Of a DNA stretch of 64,000 bases, positions 22,299 to 31,902 are shown piece by piece. The notes beneath the pieces are model-generated. The model ran no database searches. It was not told where the DNA came from and saw nothing but the letters and a program-made list of their open reading frames with translations. The stretch comes from Shewanella glacialipiscicola (GTDB lineage: Bacteria; Pseudomonadota; Gammaproteobacteria; Enterobacterales; Shewanellaceae). Both the position numbers and the translations under genes were made by a program. Position 1 is the stretch's first letter. The number at the start of each line of letters is the position of its first letter. The DNA is taken from the NCBI RefSeq assembly GCF_023283485.1, contig NZ_JAKILU010000008.1, positions 1-64,000 of the forward strand. The letters run 5' to 3'.

Positions 22299-24005
22299 AT
22301 GTTTGAAGTAACAGAAGTTTCTATTGCCGAGCTGCGGGCGGCACTTGAATCGGGCCGCACTACAGCGGTTGAATTGGTGCAATCGTATCTTGCGCGGGTT
22401 GAGGCTTATGATGGCCCTGCGACACAGACTAAGCTCAATGCGCTGGTGGTGCGTAATCCCGATGCGTTAAAAGAAGCAGAAGCTTCCGATGCACGCCGAG
22501 CGCGTGGTGAACCACTTAGCCCACTTGATGGCATTCCTTACACCGCCAAGGATAGCTATCTGGTTAAGGGGCTGACTGCGGCCTCTGGCAGCCCTGCGTT
22601 TAAGAATTTAGTTGCCCAATACGATGCCTTTGCCGTCGAGCGCCTACGCGCTGCGGGCGCTATCTGTTTAGGTAAAACCAACATGCCACCAATGGCCAAT
22701 GGCGGTATGCAGCGCGGTCATTACGGCCGCGCTGAAAGCCCATACAATGCTGAGTATCTTACTGCACCTTTTGCCTCGGGATCTTCTAACGGTGCAGGAA
22801 CAGGTACCGCTGCCAGTTATTCAGCTTTCGGCCTTGCCGAAGAAACATGGTCGAGCGGGCGTGGGCCGGCATCAAACAATGGGCTGTGCGCCTATACCCC
22901 GTCACGTGGGGTGATTTCTGTGCGCGGCAACTGGCCGTTAACACCGACCATGGATGTGGTCGTGCCTTACACTCGTACTATGGCAGACATGCTCGAAGTG
23001 CTTGACGTTATCGTGGCGGATGACCCTATCACCCGTGGCGACCTCTGGCGTCTACAGCCTTGGGTCGAAATTCCTAAAGCATCAAGCGTCCGTCCAGCAT
23101 CTTATCTGGAGCTTGCCGCTCAAACCGACACGCTTAAAGGTAAGCGTTTCGGTGTGCCGCGCATGTACATCAATAAGGATGAATTGGCGGGCACCAGCGA
23201 AAACTCTGGTATTGGCGGCCCGACAGGTCAGCGCATCAATACTCGATCATCAGTAATCGATCTCTGGGAAGCGGCGCGCCAAGCGCTAGAAGCTGCGGGC
23301 GCGGAAGTCATTGAAGTTGATTTTCCGCTGGTATCAAATTGCGAAGGTGACCGACCAGGTACGCCAACCGTGTTTAATCGCGGTATCGTCACGCCTGAGT
23401 TCCTCAATGATGAGCTGTGGGAACTCTCGGGCTGGGCGTTTGATGAATTCTTGCGTGCCAATAATGACCCTAAACTCAACAAGCTTGAAGATGTGGTGGG
23501 GCATTTAATTTTTCCGCACGACTTAGGCACGCTACCAAACCGTGAGGGCGATCTCGCCGCTGGTATGGATGAGTACGTCAACATGGCCAAACGAGGCCTT
23601 AAGTCCTATGACCAGATTGACAGCATACCCGATGGTCTACGCGGCTTAGAGAAAACCCGCAAGCTAGATCTCGAAGACTGGATGGATACACTCAAACTCG
23701 ATGCTGTGCTGTTTCCAACCATGGCAGATATTGGCCCTGCAGATGCACACATTAATCCTGCTTCTGCTGATATTGCGTGGAGCAACGGTATTTGGGTCGC
23801 TAACGGCAACCTAGCGATTCGTCATTTAGGTGTACCAACGGTGACAGTGCCTATGGGCGTGATGGCTGATATTGGCATGCCAGTGGGTTTAACCTTCGCA
23901 GGCCGAGCCTATGATGACAACAACCTGCTTAAGTTTGCAGCTGCATTTGAAGCAACTGGTAGTAAACGCATGATCCCCGCGCGTACGCCAAAACTTGGTG
24001 AATAA
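22299..24005 (+). CDS. amidase signature family enzyme
   Basis: A 568-residue amidase of the Ser-cisSer-Lys family; the substrate is unknown. The catalytic Lys is in PYTAKDSYLVKG (near residue 83), the cis-Ser/Ser region in FASGSSNGAGTGTA and the nucleophile region in ETWSSGRGPASNNGL, with TPSRGVISVRGNWPLTPTMDVV following. The start at 22299 has GGGAGG seven bases upstream; a longer frame from 22251 runs through the remnant. It lies where aguB would be, so it may hydrolyse N-carbamoylputrescine or act on an unrelated amide. The first is only an inference from position. A strong terminator follows. Confidence 0.88.
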   Translation: MFEVTEVSIAELRAALESGRTTAVELVQSYLARVEAYDGPATQTKLNALVVRNPDALKEAEASDARRARGEPLSPLDGIPYTAKDSYLVKGLTAASGSPAFKNLVAQYDAFAVERLRAAGAICLGKTNMPPMANGGMQRGHYGRAESPYNAEYLTAPFASGSSNGAGTGTAASYSAFGLAEETWSSGRGPASNNGLCAYTPSRGVISVRGNWPLTPTMDVVVPYTRTMADMLEVLDVIVADDPITRGDLWRLQPWVEIPKASSVRPASYLELAAQTDTLKGKRFGVPRMYINKDELAGTSENSGIGGPTGQRINTRSSVIDLWEAARQALEAAGAEVIEVDFPLVSNCEGDRPGTPTVFNRGIVTPEFLNDELWELSGWAFDEFLRANNDPKLNKLEDVVGHLIFPHDLGTLPNREGDLAAGMDEYVNMAKRGLKSYDQIDSIPDGLRGLEKTRKLDLEDWMDTLKLDAVLFPTMADIGPADAHINPASADIAWSNGIWVANGNLAIRHLGVPTVTVPMGVMADIGMPVGLTFAGRAYDDNNLLKFAAAFEATGSKRMIPARTPKLGE

Positions 24006-24061
24006 GCGCTGAGGCAAAGTACTAAGCCTAAGCACTAAATGTAAGAGTTTAGAAATGAACA

Positions 24062-24097
24062 ACGGGATTGGTATCAAGATACCAATCCCGTTTTTTT
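24062..24097 (+). terminator. terminator of the aguA-amidase operon
   Basis: A 13-bp perfect stem ACGGGATTGGTAT/ATACCAATCCCGT with loop CAAG, followed by seven T residues. Confidence 0.93.
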
Positions 24098-24187
24098 AAC
24101 ACCAACGTCAATATCCCTTCAACAAAGCTGGACTCATACTGCTATAAAACATGCTGCGGTAAAACATACAGCAGCACTTAACGCGTC

Positions 24188-25249
24188 TTATTTTAGTGCC
24201 AAGAGTTCTTTTCTGACTATCTCAGCGCCTGCACTTAAGGCATTGAGTTTACCTCTTGCGACGTGATGGGATAAAGGCGTCATGCCGCAGTTGGTACAAG
24301 GATAGAGTTTGTCGGCATCAACAAATTTAAGGGCTTTTCGCAGCGTGTCTGCAACTTCTTCTGGCGTTTCTATGGTATTGCTTGCGACATCAATCGCGCC
24401 AACCATGACTTTTTTACCGCGAATGAGCTCAAGTAGCTCCATTGGCACATGGGAGTTATGACATTCTAGCGAGATAATATCGATATTCGACTTTTGCAGT
24501 TTAGGAAAAGCCTCTTCATATTGGCGCCATTCTGAGCCTAAGGTTTTTTTCCAATCGGTATTGGCTTTGATGCCATAACCATAACAAATGTGTACCGCGG
24601 TTTCGCATTTAAGCCCTTCAATCGCTCTCTCTAAACACGCTATGCCCCAATCATTGACCTCATCAAAAAACACATTAAAAGCAGGTTCATCAAATTGAAT
24701 AATATCAACACCCGCCGCTTCTAATTCTTTGGCTTCCTCATTCAGAATTTTGGCAAATTCCCACGCGAGCTTTTCGCGACTTTTATAATGGTCATCATAA
24801 AGCGTATCTATCATGGTCATGGGACCAGGTAGCGCCCATTTAATTGGTTGCGTGGTTTGCTGACGTAAAAATTTGGCATCTTCAACAAAAACAGACTTTT
24901 GGCGACTCACTGGGCCAACAACCGTGGGTACGCTCGCATCATAGCGGTCACGAATTTTTACGGTTTTACGTTTGGAAAAATCAACGCCATTGAGATGCTC
25001 AATAAAGGTAGTAACAAAATGTTGCCGCGTTTGCTCGCCATCACTAACAATATCAATACCTGCGTGCTGTTGATCTTGTAATGACAAACGCAGTGCATCG
25101 TGTTTACCGACAACTAACTCTTCACCTTGTAATTTCCAAGGCGACCAAAGTGTTTGAGGCTCTGCAAGCCATAAAGGTTTAGGCAAACTGCCAGCAGTTG
25201 AAGTCGGTAACAGTGTTTTGCTAAGTGTTTTGTTAACTGATTTAGTCAT
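24188..25249 (-). CDS. mesD: MesD-type core methionine synthase
   Basis: A 353-residue protein resembling only the C-terminal catalytic half of cobalamin-independent methionine synthase MetE; no folate-binding N-terminal half is present. The zinc-site residues can be placed: His and Cys in AVHICYGYG, Glu in ISLECHNSHVP and Cys in YPCTNCGMTPL. Its neighbour is a DUF1852 protein. This pairing defines the MesD/MesX system, reported (Price and colleagues, four families of folate-independent methionine synthases) to need DUF1852 and oxygen but neither 5-methyl-THF nor cobalamin. The methyl donor is unknown. The family assignment here is from architecture and neighbour. Confidence 0.85.
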   Translation of the reverse strand: MTKSVNKTLSKTLLPTSTAGSLPKPLWLAEPQTLWSPWKLQGEELVVGKHDALRLSLQDQQHAGIDIVSDGEQTRQHFVTTFIEHLNGVDFSKRKTVKIRDRYDASVPTVVGPVSRQKSVFVEDAKFLRQQTTQPIKWALPGPMTMIDTLYDDHYKSREKLAWEFAKILNEEAKELEAAGVDIIQFDEPAFNVFFDEVNDWGIACLERAIEGLKCETAVHICYGYGIKANTDWKKTLGSEWRQYEEAFPKLQKSNIDIISLECHNSHVPMELLELIRGKKVMVGAIDVASNTIETPEEVADTLRKALKFVDADKLYPCTNCGMTPLSHHVARGKLNALSAGAEIVRKELLALK

Positions 25250-25368
25250 AATATTGATACCGTAAATTGGGATTAGCTTTTAACGTAATGATTGAATATA
25301 ACAATCTAATCAAGCGATTAAATAGCGCCGTAAACAGAGCAGTTAAACGATGCGATTAAGCTGAGCGA

Positions 25369-26343
25369 TTACAAATGATTAGCTGACCATTGCTCAAGTA
25401 CCGTTTGGTAGGGTTTGATAAAGTGCTCCGCAGCAAATTTACCTTGCTCATTCGCTAACTGGCTACGTTCTGCTCGGTCATAAACAATTTGAGTGAGTGA
25501 ATGATCTAGGTTTTTCAAATTAGGTTGGTAGCATTTTCCGGCAACAGCATTGGCATTATAAATCTCAGGACGATAGATTTTTTGAAAGGTGCCCATAGTG
25601 CTGATGGTGCTTATCAATTCAAGGTGAGTGTAATCATTGAGTAAATCACCAAAAAAATAGAAGGCTAACGGCGCCACGCTATTGGGTGGCATAAAATAGC
25701 GTACCTGCAAGCCCATTTTTTGGAAATATTGCTCAGTTAAAGAAGACTCATTGGGTTGGTATTCAACCCCTAATACGGGATGCTGATTTTCAGTTCTATG
25801 GTAGGTTTTGTTGTCCGACACACTGAGACAGATAACCGGTGGCTTATTAAAGTTCTGTTTATAAGCATCTGAATTAACAAAATACTGAAAAAGCTTGCCG
25901 TGCAGTTCACCAAAATTATCTGGGATACTAAATTTGGCTTGGCCCTTGTTATGCTCTGCCAGCAAGACACTAAAGTCATAATCACGGACATAAGAAGAAA
26001 AGTTATTGCCGACAATGCCTTCAATGCGCTTATTGGTTTTACTATCAACAATATTAGTTTTTAAAATTTCAATCGATGGGAAAGTTTGGCCACTACCATC
26101 AACATCCATATGAACGGAGATGATTTCGAGTTCGACAGTATAACGATCAGCCTTGGGGTTATCCCAATGCGCTAAGGCATTAAAACTATTATCAATCATC
26201 TTTAACGCATTACGTAAATTCGCTTGGCGATGACTACCTCTGGCCAAATTAGCAAAATTGGTGGTGATACGCGTCTTATCTGACGGATAATAATTTTCAT
26301 CAAGACAAATGCTGTTAATCGTAAATGTAAAATGGTTATTCAT
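25369..26343 (-). CDS. mesX: DUF1852 protein MesX
   Basis: A 324-residue protein of the DUF1852 family, the partner required by MesD for oxygen-dependent methionine synthesis; its chemistry is unresolved. I recognise the family from the opening FTINSICLDENYYPSD, ITTNFANLARG and the C-terminal GKCYQPNLKNLDHSLTQIVYDRAERS. There is no signal peptide or membrane segment. It precedes mesD by 119 bases on the same strand, so the two probably form one transcript. The gap holds several imperfect GCGATTA repeats (25312-25372) and no terminator. Confidence 0.85.
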   Translation of the reverse strand: MNNHFTFTINSICLDENYYPSDKTRITTNFANLARGSHRQANLRNALKMIDNSFNALAHWDNPKADRYTVELEIISVHMDVDGSGQTFPSIEILKTNIVDSKTNKRIEGIVGNNFSSYVRDYDFSVLLAEHNKGQAKFSIPDNFGELHGKLFQYFVNSDAYKQNFNKPPVICLSVSDNKTYHRTENQHPVLGVEYQPNESSLTEQYFQKMGLQVRYFMPPNSVAPLAFYFFGDLLNDYTHLELISTISTMGTFQKIYRPEIYNANAVAGKCYQPNLKNLDHSLTQIVYDRAERSQLANEQGKFAAEHFIKPYQTVLEQWSANHL

Positions 26344-27029
26344 AGTGATCCAGTATCCAATTGTCTGATTTCAAATCTGAGTTTATACCCTGCGCTTTTA
26401 GCTTCTAGACCTGATTCTGATAGACATTATTCATGTTCTGTCTGAGGTTCTGTCCTGAGATTCTCACTCAGTTGTCTCACAGTCTTTTGGGGCTATTTGC
26501 TTTTAACTTAAGCACCGATGACTTAAGTCCTAATGGCTTAGCTAGGGTGCAACTTCAAGCTTGTCTAATATTTCGCTTGGAGTCATTTATACGTGGTTCG
26601 GCACATGAACAAAAACGGTTTTATTTCACCTAGAACATGAGCCATATTCATGATCAATTAGCATGGCGTTACTGCTTAAATCATTCCTTAGAGCTTAATA
26701 GCTCCAAGAAGGCTGGCCGATTAGGCAATTTGCTGGCAAAAGAGTATACCCAGAAATGCTGGGACACATTTTTCTTGATGAGTCATTAGATGAGCAGTAA
26801 TCTCATGCGAATAGCACCATCAACTTTAGCTAATATCGTTAAATTTATTAACGGCCCCTAACACTAATATCCAGCCACTCACTTCCTGCACGACTTGTTC
26901 TTATCATTCTAATAATCCGCAAGATTGCTTTTAGAAACAACCATTGATATGGTAGATTTTTAACCAACGCCACCAGCAAAAACCTAGTGAAAACTATTGC
27001 TGTTCAGCATATCTCGGAGATGGATTTTT
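26344..27029. other. intergenic region between mesX and the helicase gene
   Basis: About 686 bases carrying the mesX promoter (minus) and the helicase promoter (plus). A 50-codon ORF at 26637-26789 is listed separately. The 66-codon frame at 26433-26633 has no ribosome-binding site and an unlikely composition. No tRNA, integrase or attachment repeat is evident. Confidence 0.5.
26637..26789 (+). CDS. possible 50-residue hypothetical protein
   Basis: An ATG-to-TAG frame beginning MSHIHDQLAWRYCLNHSLEL and continuing with a basic stretch (SSKKAGRLGNLLAKEY). Its residue mix (Trp, Lys, Glu, few Pro/Ser runs) looks more protein-like than other open frames in this gap. I recognise no family and see no clear ribosome-binding site. 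It might be a remnant of a larger gene or a small protein of the helicase locus. Confidence 0.25.
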   Translation: MSHIHDQLAWRYCLNHSLELNSSKKAGRLGNLLAKEYTQKCWDTFFLMSH

Positions 27030-30000
27030 ATGGTTGTTGAGCAGCAACTGGAACGTGCGCGTCTGGAATTACTTGATATGGGTCTTCGATCCAACCCTCA
27101 GCTGAATTACCGCAGTGGTAGTAAAGCCCTCGACATTATTGATGAGCAATCTGCCAAGATATTTGAAATGCTGGTTGAGCAAGAAAACACACTCAGCTTT
27201 TTACCATTGCCAGAAGCTTATCAACAAAAAATTGCCGACAGCGAAGATGAAGGATCATTCTTTCAGACCGACGATGATTCGGAATTGCCACCTCTTGATT
27301 TATACCTCGAACAGAAAAAGGGAGCGGCCCGCTTCACCGACAAATACCTACAAACCGGATTAGTGCCCGCCAAGCTGGATAAAGCCCTGCTGAAACTGGA
27401 AACCGAAGCCCATACCATGCTGCAAGAGCAAGGTGTCGAGGTTCTGTATTTAGCACTTGGTTTTTTACAGTGGAATGAGCCAACAAACTCATCGGTTTCA
27501 AGATATGCGCCTTTAATTCTGATCCCTGTTCAACTAATGCGCTCATCAGCCAGAGATAGCTTCAAATTACGCTACACAGGCGAAGATCTGGGTTCAAACC
27601 TGACCTTAGCAGCAAAACTAAGGACTGAGTTTAAGTTAATGCTTCCCGCCTATTCTGATGAGATGGTCATCACAGATTATTATCAGGCGGTAGCTGATGC
27701 GATTACAGCGCAACCTTCATGGCGGGTGCATCAAGATAAAATTGGTTTAGGGCTGTTCTCTTTTGGCAAGTTTCAAATGTACATGGACTTGGACCCTACA
27801 GGCTGGCCGGAAGGAAAAAAACCATCACAGTTATCTTTGATTGGCCGCTTATTTCGTGATGGCTTTCCCCACGATGCAGAGATCAATCCAGCAGATCTGA
27901 ATCATCCAGAAAAACTCCACTTGGTAAAAGACGCCGATTCCAGCCAGATTGAAGCAATCTTGGCGATGAAATCTGGCGCGGACCTGATCATTCAAGGGCC
28001 GCCAGGTACAGGTAAATCCCAAACTATCACCAACATTATTGCCGAAGCGGTTGCGCTGGGTAAAAAGGTGCTGTTTGTTGCACAAAAAATGGCAGCACTT
28101 GAGGTGGTGAAAAAACGCCTTGATGAAACTCATATGGGCTACGCCGTACTCGAACTACATAGTCACAAAAGTACCAAGAAATCTGTGCTTGGTTCTATTG
28201 CTGAGTCACTTGAGCAAGGTCGGCCACAAACAGCAAACCGGGAGCAAGAGTTTTCAGATTTAGCGGAATCAAAAGCCTCGCTGGATGCTTATGTGCATGC
28301 CATCCGAGCCCCTATTCTGCGTAGCGGTATCAATTACATTGAAGCGTTGGGCTCATTGCTGCAATTGAAAACAAAGGATCCCGACAACTCCTTACCAGCC
28401 CTCCCCTTTAGCTACTTCGAACAATGGACAGCTGAGGAATACAGTAATGCGAGGAAACTGGTTACGGAATTAGTACAGCACCTAGCACGCATTGGCATAC
28501 CTGCAGCGCATCCATTTGCGAGGTCTGGTCGCACTGACTTTTCACCTGCATTGCAGCAGGCATTAACCTCTACCTTGGCAGAAATATGCCAGTTGCTTAG
28601 CCAACTTGATACGCAAACTCAAACCGTCAGTGTTTTTCTGCAGCTTGATAAACCACAAAGCTTGCAACAAGTCGCACCGCTGATTTCAACAACGAGCTGG
28701 CTATCCGAAGTACCGGATCTTAAAAGCATTAAAGTAAATATCCCCATATGGGCTTTAGAAAAAAAGCGGATCGATAACGGCCTGTCTTGTCTGGCCAATT
28801 TCTTATCACTCAAAGCCAGCTGCGAACAGCACTTTATCACGCAGGCGCTGGATGCCGATTTGCTGAGTATTCGCCAAGGCTTGATTTGCAAAACAGATAA
28901 ATGGTGGCGCTTCCTGTCGTCCAGCTATCGCCAAGCCAAAGCACAGCTAGCAGGGCTTTGGCTTGGCGCTCTGCCCACTTCGTCTACCGACTGGCTTACT
29001 GCATTAGATACTGCTTTAACTTACCAAAGCACGAAAAAAGAGCTAACTAGCTACCACCCCCTGTTATCTGAAGCTTTTGGCCCGCAGTGGCAAGGCGAAT
29101 TTTCGGAGCACAATGAATTAACGCAAATTCACAGCTGGATAAACACCTTTTATGCAAAGGTAAACCGTGTTGAATTGTCGCAGTCATTGGCTGAACTGAT
29201 TGATAAAGGTGTTGATAAAAAGCTGCTGCGTGACCAGAAAAACTCACTGACTGCACTTTGTAACGCTATTGCAGTGCAAGCACAAACGCTGCAAGAGCTG
29301 ATACAAATCCCCGACAGCAATCCAAACCATGATTTAGCAGCAATGCAATTTGCGCAGCTCAATACTTTGTTAGATGGCTGGAAAAACTCAGCCTTATTTT
29401 ACGATTTTGCGCGCTACAACCAGATTATTAAGGCGTTTGAGCCTTATAACATTAAGGACTTCACTAAACTGGCGTACTCATGGCATGCAGCCTCAGACTT
29501 GCTAATGACGGTATTCGAACTTAGCTATTATTCTGGTCTGGTTAACAATGCCTATGACAGCTCAGAAGCAATACGGCAATTTGACCGCAATAAACATGAA
29601 CAAAGCCTACGCGACTTTAAACGTATTGATGGTAACAGTTTATTTTTCGCCCAAGAGTTTTTAGTAAATAGTCTGTACGAGCGCTTGCCGAAGAAAACAG
29701 CTAAAGGTGAAATGGAATTAGTACTGCGTGAGCTAGGTAAGAAAAAACGTCATATTCCTATTAGGAAATTGCTGGCTGAAGCAGGTAACGTGATCCAGCA
29801 AGTAAAACCTATTTTTATGATGAGCCCTATGTCCATCGCCACCTACCTAAAACAAGGTGCGTTAGATTTTGACCTGGTGATTTTTGACGAAGCGAGTCAA
29901 ATTCCAGCACCCGATGCCTTAGGCGCAATGCTGCGCGGGCAGCAAGTAATTGTGGTAGGTGACAGTAAGCAAATGCCACCAAGCAACCTGTTTGGTAAAG

Positions 30001-31799
30001 CCGTTGAACTGGAAGAGGAGGAACTGGAAAGCAGCGCCACCGCAGAAATGGAAAGTATTCTGGCATTAATGGAAGCCCGTGGTGCGGCAAGCAAAATGCT
30101 GCGCTGGCACTACCGCTCTCGCCACGATTCACTGATCGCAGTGTCCAACGACCAGTTTTATAAAAACAAGTTAGTGGCCTTTCCAAGCCCAGGCTTTCAC
30201 CCCGATGCAACAGGGCTGAAGTTTCATTATTTACCTGAAACGCATTACGACAAAGGCAGCTCTCGCACTAATACTGGCGAAGTAAAAGCTGTTGTTGCAG
30301 CAGTACTGAATCACGCTTTAACTAAATCTCACCTATCGTTAGGCGTGGTTGCGTTTAGCCTTTCGCAGCGAGATGCTATCTTGCTTGAGCTGGAAAAAGA
30401 GCGACGCTTACAGCCAGAAACTGACGAATTCTTTGCGCAACATGCAGGTGGTGATGAGTTTTTTGTAAAGAACCTGGAGAACGTGCAGGGTGACGAACGC
30501 GACGTTATTTTGATCAGCATTTGTTACGGCAAAACCAGCACAGGCCAGCTGAGCCAGAATTTTGGCCTTCTGAACAAACCAGGCGGCGAACGGCGGTTAA
30601 ACGTACTGATTTCACGTGCGCGATTGGCAATGGAAGTGTTTGCCAACTTCAAAGGTGATGAACTGAAAGTTGGCGCAGACAGCCCTTTTGGTGTGCGTTC
30701 ACTGCAAATCTTTTTGCAGTTTGCCGAATCAGGCCAATTGAACAAAGCCTATGAAAAACAGCAGGAACAAAACTTTGCTTTTGGCGCCCTACTGCATCAG
30801 GCAATTCAACGTTTAGGGTATCAGGTAGCCACCCGAGTCGGCAGTCAAGGTTACTACATCGACTTAGCCATCAAGCATCCTGAAGACCCCAGTAAATTTG
30901 TATTGGCGCTGGAATATGACGGCGCTGGCTATTATGGAGCAACTTCGGCACGCGACCGCGAAAGGTTGCGGCAAAGTGTACTGGAAGGCCTTGGCTGGAG
31001 CTTTAAACGCATTTGGTCCACTGACTGGTTTCGAGATCCAGAGGCAGAATTACATCGCCTGAAAGTACTCATAGACAAAGCCATAACCCAACATGACGAA
31101 CTGATGGTAACAATGGCAGCACAAGCCACTAGTACCAGACAAGTGAAACACAAAGTTGCTGCGCCAGAGACCATTGCAACGCCAATAATGCGGGTTGAAG
31201 AAGAACAACCAGAATTTGAAGCCTGCACTACGCCCTATAAAAAAGCTGATGTGTCTAAGCTCAATATTCCGCATGTCGATGATTTCAGCGCCATTCCTTT
31301 AAGTATGTTGGTGTATGCAGTGGAGCGTATTGTTGAAACCGAATACCCAATATTCGCCAGCCTAGTTGCTACTCGTTTAGCTAATGCTGCTGGCTTGACA
31401 CGGGTTGGCGCCAAAATTAAACGCACTGTAGACCAGGCCATTACAGGCGCTGTTGCCAAAGGATTAATCCAGCTAGATAGCGATGAAGTGTTATGGCCGC
31501 ATGGCCGCAGTACAGTCAAGTTAAGAAACTGGAACAGCGTCGACACCGCGACCCGTAAGCTGGAAAACGTCTGTGATGCCGAGCTCACCAACGCCTTATT
31601 GCTGACAGTACAAGACGCCCATGCCATTAGCGTGACGGATGCTGCTTCTGCAGCTCTGGGCCTATTAGGCTTTCAACGGGCAACAGCTCAGGCAGCTGAG
31701 CGAATGAGCAAGTTGGCACAGATTCAGTGTGATAAAAATGTGCTGTTTTGTGACAATGAGCGGTTGAAAATATCAATAGCCAAGCCTTCGTTGCCCTGA
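27030..31799 (+). CDS. DUF4011 / SF1 helicase / Vsr-like nuclease / DUF3320 protein (probable defence)
   Basis: A 1589-residue multidomain protein. The N-terminus (about 1-250) resembles DUF4011. The split SF1 helicase (AAA_11/AAA_12 type) has Walker A GPPGTGKS at 323-330, DEAS at 953-956, VVGDSKQMPPS, NVQGDERDVI and RRLNVLISRAR, with a long insert between the first two motifs. A Vsr/DUF559-like endonuclease fold follows (YIDLAI with Asp1278; EYDG with Glu1295 and Asp1297), then a DUF3320 helical tail. This architecture is typical of single-gene phage-defence candidates; the precise system name is not assigned. I start at MVVEQQLERA (27030), with GGAG about ten bases upstream. The hairpin at 31824-31853 ends it. 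It stands alone among metabolic genes. Confidence 0.88.
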   Translation: MVVEQQLERARLELLDMGLRSNPQLNYRSGSKALDIIDEQSAKIFEMLVEQENTLSFLPLPEAYQQKIADSEDEGSFFQTDDDSELPPLDLYLEQKKGAARFTDKYLQTGLVPAKLDKALLKLETEAHTMLQEQGVEVLYLALGFLQWNEPTNSSVSRYAPLILIPVQLMRSSARDSFKLRYTGEDLGSNLTLAAKLRTEFKLMLPAYSDEMVITDYYQAVADAITAQPSWRVHQDKIGLGLFSFGKFQMYMDLDPTGWPEGKKPSQLSLIGRLFRDGFPHDAEINPADLNHPEKLHLVKDADSSQIEAILAMKSGADLIIQGPPGTGKSQTITNIIAEAVALGKKVLFVAQKMAALEVVKKRLDETHMGYAVLELHSHKSTKKSVLGSIAESLEQGRPQTANREQEFSDLAESKASLDAYVHAIRAPILRSGINYIEALGSLLQLKTKDPDNSLPALPFSYFEQWTAEEYSNARKLVTELVQHLARIGIPAAHPFARSGRTDFSPALQQALTSTLAEICQLLSQLDTQTQTVSVFLQLDKPQSLQQVAPLISTTSWLSEVPDLKSIKVNIPIWALEKKRIDNGLSCLANFLSLKASCEQHFITQALDADLLSIRQGLICKTDKWWRFLSSSYRQAKAQLAGLWLGALPTSSTDWLTALDTALTYQSTKKELTSYHPLLSEAFGPQWQGEFSEHNELTQIHSWINTFYAKVNRVELSQSLAELIDKGVDKKLLRDQKNSLTALCNAIAVQAQTLQELIQIPDSNPNHDLAAMQFAQLNTLLDGWKNSALFYDFARYNQIIKAFEPYNIKDFTKLAYSWHAASDLLMTVFELSYYSGLVNNAYDSSEAIRQFDRNKHEQSLRDFKRIDGNSLFFAQEFLVNSLYERLPKKTAKGEMELVLRELGKKKRHIPIRKLLAEAGNVIQQVKPIFMMSPMSIATYLKQGALDFDLVIFDEASQIPAPDALGAMLRGQQVIVVGDSKQMPPSNLFGKAVELEEEELESSATAEMESILALMEARGAASKMLRWHYRSRHDSLIAVSNDQFYKNKLVAFPSPGFHPDATGLKFHYLPETHYDKGSSRTNTGEVKAVVAAVLNHALTKSHLSLGVVAFSLSQRDAILLELEKERRLQPETDEFFAQHAGGDEFFVKNLENVQGDERDVILISICYGKTSTGQLSQNFGLLNKPGGERRLNVLISRARLAMEVFANFKGDELKVGADSPFGVRSLQIFLQFAESGQLNKAYEKQQEQNFAFGALLHQAIQRLGYQVATRVGSQGYYIDLAIKHPEDPSKFVLALEYDGAGYYGATSARDRERLRQSVLEGLGWSFKRIWSTDWFRDPEAELHRLKVLIDKAITQHDELMVTMAAQATSTRQVKHKVAAPETIATPIMRVEEEQPEFEACTTPYKKADVSKLNIPHVDDFSAIPLSMLVYAVERIVETEYPIFASLVATRLANAAGLTRVGAKIKRTVDQAITGAVAKGLIQLDSDEVLWPHGRSTVKLRNWNSVDTATRKLENVCDAELTNALLLTVQDAHAISVTDAASAALGLLGFQRATAQAAERMSKLAQIQCDKNVLFCDNERLKISIAKPSLP

Positions 31800-31823
31800 A
31801 AAAAGATAAAATATCAATTAGAG

Positions 31824-31853
31824 AAAAGTGGGAACACCCGTAACACTTTTTAT
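31824..31853 (+). terminator. terminator of the helicase gene
   Basis: Arms AAAAGTG and CACTTTT close a 13-base loop that itself contains GGG-AACA-CCC. A TTTTTATT tract follows, 25 bases after the stop codon. Confidence 0.65.
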
Positions 31854-31902
31854 TGCAAGACATCGAATGGGAATAGGCTGCCAATCAAGAAATTAACGAG
31901 AT

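Noticed and set aside
26344..26430. MetJ boxes upstream of mesX
   Set aside because: Only degenerate AGAC pieces occur, without tandem 8-bp spacing, and MetJ control cannot be supported.
26433..26633. 66-codon ORF before the helicase gene
   Set aside because: No ribosome-binding site, Leu/Phe/Ser-rich composition typical of a chance frame.
29827..30210. Long antisense ORFs inside the helicase gene
   Set aside because: They are frame shadows of the strongly conserved helicase motifs on the plus strand.
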